A stretch of 8,021 nt of DNA from Syntrophorhabdus sp. (lineage in GTDB: Bacteria > Desulfobacterota > BSN033 > UBA1163). Location: the NCBI GenBank assembly GCA_020724025.1, contig DYHU01000173.1, positions 1 through 8,021 on the forward strand, read 5' to 3'. This document shows, one piece after another, positions 5,542-8,021 of this stretch; position 1 is the stretch's first letter, and every line of letters begins with the position of its first letter. A program made the position numbers and the translations under genes. The notes under the pieces were generated by a model. It saw only the letters and a list, made by a program, of their open reading frames with translations. It ran no database searches and was not told the origin of the DNA.

Positions 5542-6828
5542 CTAAGAGGATGAAACCCTCTCAAAAACCCGGTCCAGAATCTGGACCGCCCTGATAACTT
5601 CACTCTTCTCAATTGTCAGCGGTGGTGTGATCCGGATCACATTCCCGTAAAGGCCGCCCAGTCCGATGAGAAGCCCTTCCTTCTTGGTCCCTTCAAAAAC
5701 CTCATTGACCAGATCCGGCGCCGGCTCTTTTTCCTCCTTGACGATCTCCATGCCCTGGATTAAACCCATTCCCCGGACCTCACCAATAATTCGGAACTTC
5801 TCTTTCAATCCTTCCAATCGGTCTCTTAAGAATTGACCCATCTCCTCTGCATTCTGAACAAGCCTTCTCTTTTCAATCGCCTCGATCGTTGCAAGAACTG
5901 CCGCGGCGGTCACCGGGTTGCCGCCAAAGGTGGAGAGGTGAGAACCTTTAAGCCCATCTGCCACCTCTGGCGTGGCAATGGTGATCCCAACAGGGGAACC
6001 ATTGGCCGCCCCTTTTGCCATGACCATGATATCCGGCTCCACTCCCCAGTGTTCGATCCCGAACATCTTTCCGCCTGTTCTTCCCCAGCCCGTCTGAACC
6101 TCATCGCAGATGAAGAGTCCGCCGTAGCTCTTTACAATGGAGACGACCTCTTTGAAATATTCCTTCGGCGGAGTGATGAACCCCCCGACACCCTGAATCG
6201 GCTCCGCGATGAAGGCCGCAGGACGGCCTGATGTCGTCGTTTCAATCAACTCTTTCACATCCTTCGCACATTCAAGATCGCATTGGGGATACTCCTTTCC
6301 AAAGGCACATCGGAAGCAATAGGCATTATGGGCATGTTTAATTCCCGGGACGAGGCTTTCTCCGAGACGCCATTTCTGATGTCCGGTAATGTTCATCGTC
6401 AGAAGGGACGATCCGCTGTAGCAATGCCGAAGGGCAATCACTTCATTGCTCTTTGTATAAAGCTGGGCGATGAGAACAGCGGTTTCAACGGCCTCTGTTC
6501 CACTGCTGGTGAAGAAGGACTTCTGCAATCTTCCCGGAGTGATCTGCGCCAGTTTCTCCGCAAGCGAGATGGCGGGAAGGGTGGGATAAAGGGTTGAGGT
6601 ATGCTGAAGTCTCCTCATCTGCTCACAGGTCTTTTCGGTGATCTCCTCGTCACAATGGCCCACGCTGATCGTGACAATGCCGCCGAAAAAATCGAGATAT
6701 TCCTTCCCGTCGATGTCGTAAAGATATTTTCCCTTACCCCGTTCCAGAACAAGAGGCTCCTGATAGTAATGAGTCACGCAGGGCGCTAAATACTTTTTAT
6801 GCTTCTCATAGATTTCGTTCTTATCCAT
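5542..6828 (-). CDS. Class III PLP-dependent aminotransferase
   Basis: A 428-residue fold-type I aminotransferase, normal length for class III (omega-amino acid, ornithine, GABA or AGXT2-like enzymes), which moves an amino group to pyruvate, glyoxylate or 2-oxoglutarate. Landmarks in order: FFGGIVTISVGH (47-58), the phosphate-binding FFTSSGTEA (105-113), AEPIQGVGG (208-216), Asp242 in CDEVQTGWGRTG which contacts the pyridine nitrogen, the Schiff-base Lys272 in MAKGAANGSPVG, and STFGGNP at 299-305. Residues 171-187 hold four cysteines (C-x2-C-x8-C-x3-C), an insertion seen in some anaerobe and archaeal members. The ATG at 6828 (MDKNEIYEKH) fits the family; the longer frame from 6867 would begin inside a palindrome. 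The ribosome-binding site (AAGGGA) is modest. Substrate is unknown; the deacylase and importer downstream suggest an amino acid released by the pathway. Confidence 0.93.
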   Translation of the reverse strand: MDKNEIYEKHKKYLAPCVTHYYQEPLVLERGKGKYLYDIDGKEYLDFFGGIVTISVGHCDEEITEKTCEQMRRLQHTSTLYPTLPAISLAEKLAQITPGRLQKSFFTSSGTEAVETAVLIAQLYTKSNEVIALRHCYSGSSLLTMNITGHQKWRLGESLVPGIKHAHNAYCFRCAFGKEYPQCDLECAKDVKELIETTTSGRPAAFIAEPIQGVGGFITPPKEYFKEVVSIVKSYGGLFICDEVQTGWGRTGGKMFGIEHWGVEPDIMVMAKGAANGSPVGITIATPEVADGLKGSHLSTFGGNPVTAAAVLATIEAIEKRRLVQNAEEMGQFLRDRLEGLKEKFRIIGEVRGMGLIQGMEIVKEEKEPAPDLVNEVFEGTKKEGLLIGLGGLYGNVIRITPPLTIEKSEVIRAVQILDRVFERVSSS

Positions 6829-6853
6829 TGGGTGTCCCTTTCTGCTTCGAGAT

Positions 6854-6884
6854 TGTAGCGCCCTCATTTACTGGGGGCGCTACA
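6854..6884 (-). repeat. Palindrome in the leader of the aminotransferase gene
   Basis: TGTAGCGCCC (6854-6863) and GGGCGCTACA (6875-6884) are perfect 10-bp arms around an 11-nt loop. It lies 25 nt upstream of the ATG at 6828 and downstream of a TATAAT box, so it would fold in the mRNA leader, or serve as an operator. No T-run follows in the minus-strand sense, making a terminator unlikely. Confidence 0.65.
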
Positions 6885-6906
6885 TTTCTATTAAAGATTG
6901 TGGAAA

Positions 6907-6912
6907 ATTATA
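6907..6912 (-). promoter_or_regulatory. Possible -10 box of the aminotransferase gene
   Basis: A perfect TATAAT on the minus strand about 80 nt before the aminotransferase ATG. The hexamer 17 nt upstream, TTTATT, matches the -35 consensus at only 3 of 6 bases, so this is a weak promoter call. Confidence 0.35.
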
Positions 6913-6950
6913 CCCGATGCCTGGTGATAAATAAAGGATAGGTTTATCTT

Positions 6951-6986
6951 TCCCTCTCCCTTGACGGGAGAGGGAGGGGGTGAGGG
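6951..6986. repeat. Extragenic palindrome of the GGGAGAGGG/GGGTGAGGG family, copy 2
   Basis: TCCCTCTCCC (6951-6960) and GGGAGAGGGA (6966-6975) form a perfect 10-bp stem with a 5-nt loop, followed by GGGTGAGGG (6978-6986). The layout matches the copy at 2554-2602. It lies 20 to 55 nt past the stop codon of the DUF1445 gene. After it on the minus strand comes AAGATAAACC, so it lacks the T-run of an intrinsic terminator. Confidence 0.75.
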
Positions 6987-7006
6987 TGAATATATTTTTT
7001 AATTAA

Positions 7007-7798
7007 TCAAAAATTGGCTAACTCTTCGTTGAGCAGATCGGAGATGAACATATGTCCGGGGGTGTGGGTGATGCAGAGGTCGGGTTTGGCCTTCATCACA
7101 ACAGCCTGGGGCGTGACCCCGCAGGCCCAGAAGACCGGAACTTCATCTTTTTTAACCGTCACCGGATCTCCGAAGTCAGGTTTTTTCAGATCTCGAATTC
7201 CAATCCTTGAAGGATCGCCGATATGGAGAGGCGCGCCATGGACCGAGGCATAACGGGAAGTGATCTGAACAGCCCGGCTCACTTTATCCGGAGGCATGGG
7301 CCTCATCGTAACCACCAACGGGCCATGAAAAACACCGGCAGGTTTGCAAGAGATGTTAGAGATGAACATCGGAACATTCTTGTTCTCTTCGATGTGGCGA
7401 ACAGGAATCTTTGACCGGAGCAATGCCTCTTCAAAGGAGAAACTGCAGCCCAGGAGAAAGGTGACGAAATCATTCTCCCAAATATTTTTGATCTCTTTTA
7501 CAGTCCCTTCTAATTTACCTTTCCGGTAGATGTTGTAACGGGGAATATCGGTCCGGATATCGGCATCGGAAGATAAGAACGCTGTCCGAGGCTTTCCGGG
7601 TTCGAGAACTTCCAACAAGGGGCAGGGTTTCGGATTCCTCTGACAGAAGAGAAGAAAGTCGAATGCATATTTTTGCGGGAGGATGACCAGGTTGGCCTGG
7701 GCATAGCCCATGGCCAGTCCCGCCGTGGGTTTATCCCACTTCCCTTTTCGGATGAGGCTCCGGATCTGCTTGGGGCTGAGTTGTGTGATCTCTCTCAT
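7007..7798 (-). CDS. DUF1445 / D-glutamate-cyclase-like putative hydro-lyase
   Basis: A member of the PF07286 family (YcsI of Bacillus, the C-terminal domain of mammalian D-glutamate cyclase). From the ATG at 7798 the protein has 263 residues, close to the family norm. Signature blocks are plain: TAGLAMGYAQANLVILP, FLLFCQRNPKPCPLLEV, DADIRTDIPRY, FLLGCSFSFEEAL, GPLVVTMRPMP, HGAPLHIGDP, and VPVFWACGVTPQ followed by ITHTPGHMF. Bacterial function is mostly undefined; the mammalian enzyme interconverts D-glutamate and 5-oxo-D-proline, and the family is annotated as hydro-lyase. The frame opens further to an ATG at 7840, but there AGGGG touches the start codon, while the later ATG has AGGA 10 nt upstream and gives the usual N-terminus just before SPKQIRSLIRKGKW. 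The gene lies upstream of the aminotransferase with a 178-nt gap holding two palindromes, so co-transcription is uncertain. Confidence 0.9.
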   Translation of the reverse strand: MREITQLSPKQIRSLIRKGKWDKPTAGLAMGYAQANLVILPQKYAFDFLLFCQRNPKPCPLLEVLEPGKPRTAFLSSDADIRTDIPRYNIYRKGKLEGTVKEIKNIWENDFVTFLLGCSFSFEEALLRSKIPVRHIEENKNVPMFISNISCKPAGVFHGPLVVTMRPMPPDKVSRAVQITSRYASVHGAPLHIGDPSRIGIRDLKKPDFGDPVTVKKDEVPVFWACGVTPQAVVMKAKPDLCITHTPGHMFISDLLNEELANF

Positions 7799-7840
7799 TT
7801 TACCAATGTCCTGACATACTTCCTGAATTGATGGAGCCAT

Positions 7841-7985
7841 CCCCTAGATGCATGGTTTCCCTTGATTACCCGTACTACCTTAACACCAATTTTACCTCCA
7901 GGCAAAGGATTTATCGCCGATGAGACGTTCCGATTTGTTCGGATTCCCCATAGGAAATCCTTTTAAGATGAACTCGTAAAAAGTC
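7841..7985. other. Gap upstream of the DUF1445 gene, no supported gene
   Basis: No convincing promoter is visible. Two short minus-strand frames are open but unrecognised. One starts at an ATG near 7949 after AAAGGA and gives a 19-residue peptide beginning MGNPNKSERL. The other has no usual start and ends at a TGA (7797-7795) overlapping the ATG at 7798 as ATGA; its translation includes GGKIGVKVVRVIKGNHASRG. The latter would place the end of a preceding gene or gene remnant here, translationally linked to the DUF1445 gene, but I cannot tie it to a family. Confidence 0.3.
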
Positions 7986-8013
7986 GTCATTCCCGTGAAA
8001 ACGGGAATCCAGA
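7986..8013 (+). repeat. REP-like hairpin unit, copy B
   Basis: Identical over 28 bases to the unit at 3723-3750, including ATTCCCGT and ACGGGAAT around a GAAA loop (7989-8008). Here it stands alone: no partner in inverse orientation and no terminal repeat of the 163-bp element is seen before the window ends. Confidence 0.85.
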
Positions 8014-8021
8014 CGCCGTCC

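Noticed and set aside
6829..6867. A 13-residue N-terminal extension of the aminotransferase
   Set aside because: The extension is Arg/Ser-rich, begins within a perfect palindrome and does not resemble class III N-termini; the ATG at 6828 fits the family better.
6951..6986. A rho-independent terminator for the DUF1445 gene
   Set aside because: The stem is strong, but the T-rich tract lies on the wrong side for minus-strand transcription, and the same sequence recurs between the two permease genes.

Overview
The window looks like a stretch of bacterial chromosome with moderate GC and many short extragenic palindromes. The repeat style (GGGAGAGGG/GGGTGAGGG units, 'GCAATCCGCA' runs, and hairpins with ATTCCCGT and ACGGGAAT arms) reminds me of environmental Desulfobacterota (deltaproteobacterial) or related anaerobe genomes. 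That placement is a weak inference. No rRNA, tRNA, CRISPR array or phage gene is visible.

All recognisable genes lie on the minus strand, so they are transcribed from right to left. In transcription order they are: a DUF1445/D-glutamate-cyclase-like hydro-lyase (about 7798-7007); a class III PLP aminotransferase (6828-5542); a family 5 peptide/solute-binding protein with a signal peptide (5342-3840); two DppB/OppB-like and DppC/OppC-like permeases (3548-2604 and 2536-1700); an M20 metallo-peptidase/deacylase of the ArgE/DapE type (1601-324); and the damaged remains of a BrnT-like toxin gene followed by the start of its CopG-type antitoxin, which runs off the left edge.

The six large genes read as a uptake-and-breakdown module for an amino-acid-like nutrient. 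The binding protein captures a peptide or N-acylated amino compound, the permease pair imports it, the M20 enzyme removes an acyl or peptidyl group, and the aminotransferase moves the amino group to a keto acid. The DUF1445 protein may act on a related amino acid, since its only well characterised relatives are D-glutamate cyclases. The ATPase subunits of the transporter are not in the window. The true substrate cannot be read from the sequence.

The gaps carry most of the unexplained structure. A 163-bp near-palindromic element between the binding-protein and permease genes has 13-bp perfect terminal inverted repeats and is flanked by a 5-bp direct repeat GTTGA, as expected of a small non-autonomous mobile element. 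It contains two inverted copies of a hairpin repeat, and one arm recurs exactly (28 bp) at the right edge of the window. Every other gap between the large genes also holds a palindrome. A good sigma-70-type promoter (TTGACA-N17-TAGTAT) precedes the binding-protein gene, which suggests the transporter and deacylase genes form a transcription unit separate from the two upstream enzymes. I see no convincing new defence or other novel system; the mobile element, the broken toxin gene and the undefined catabolic pathway are the points most worth checking.
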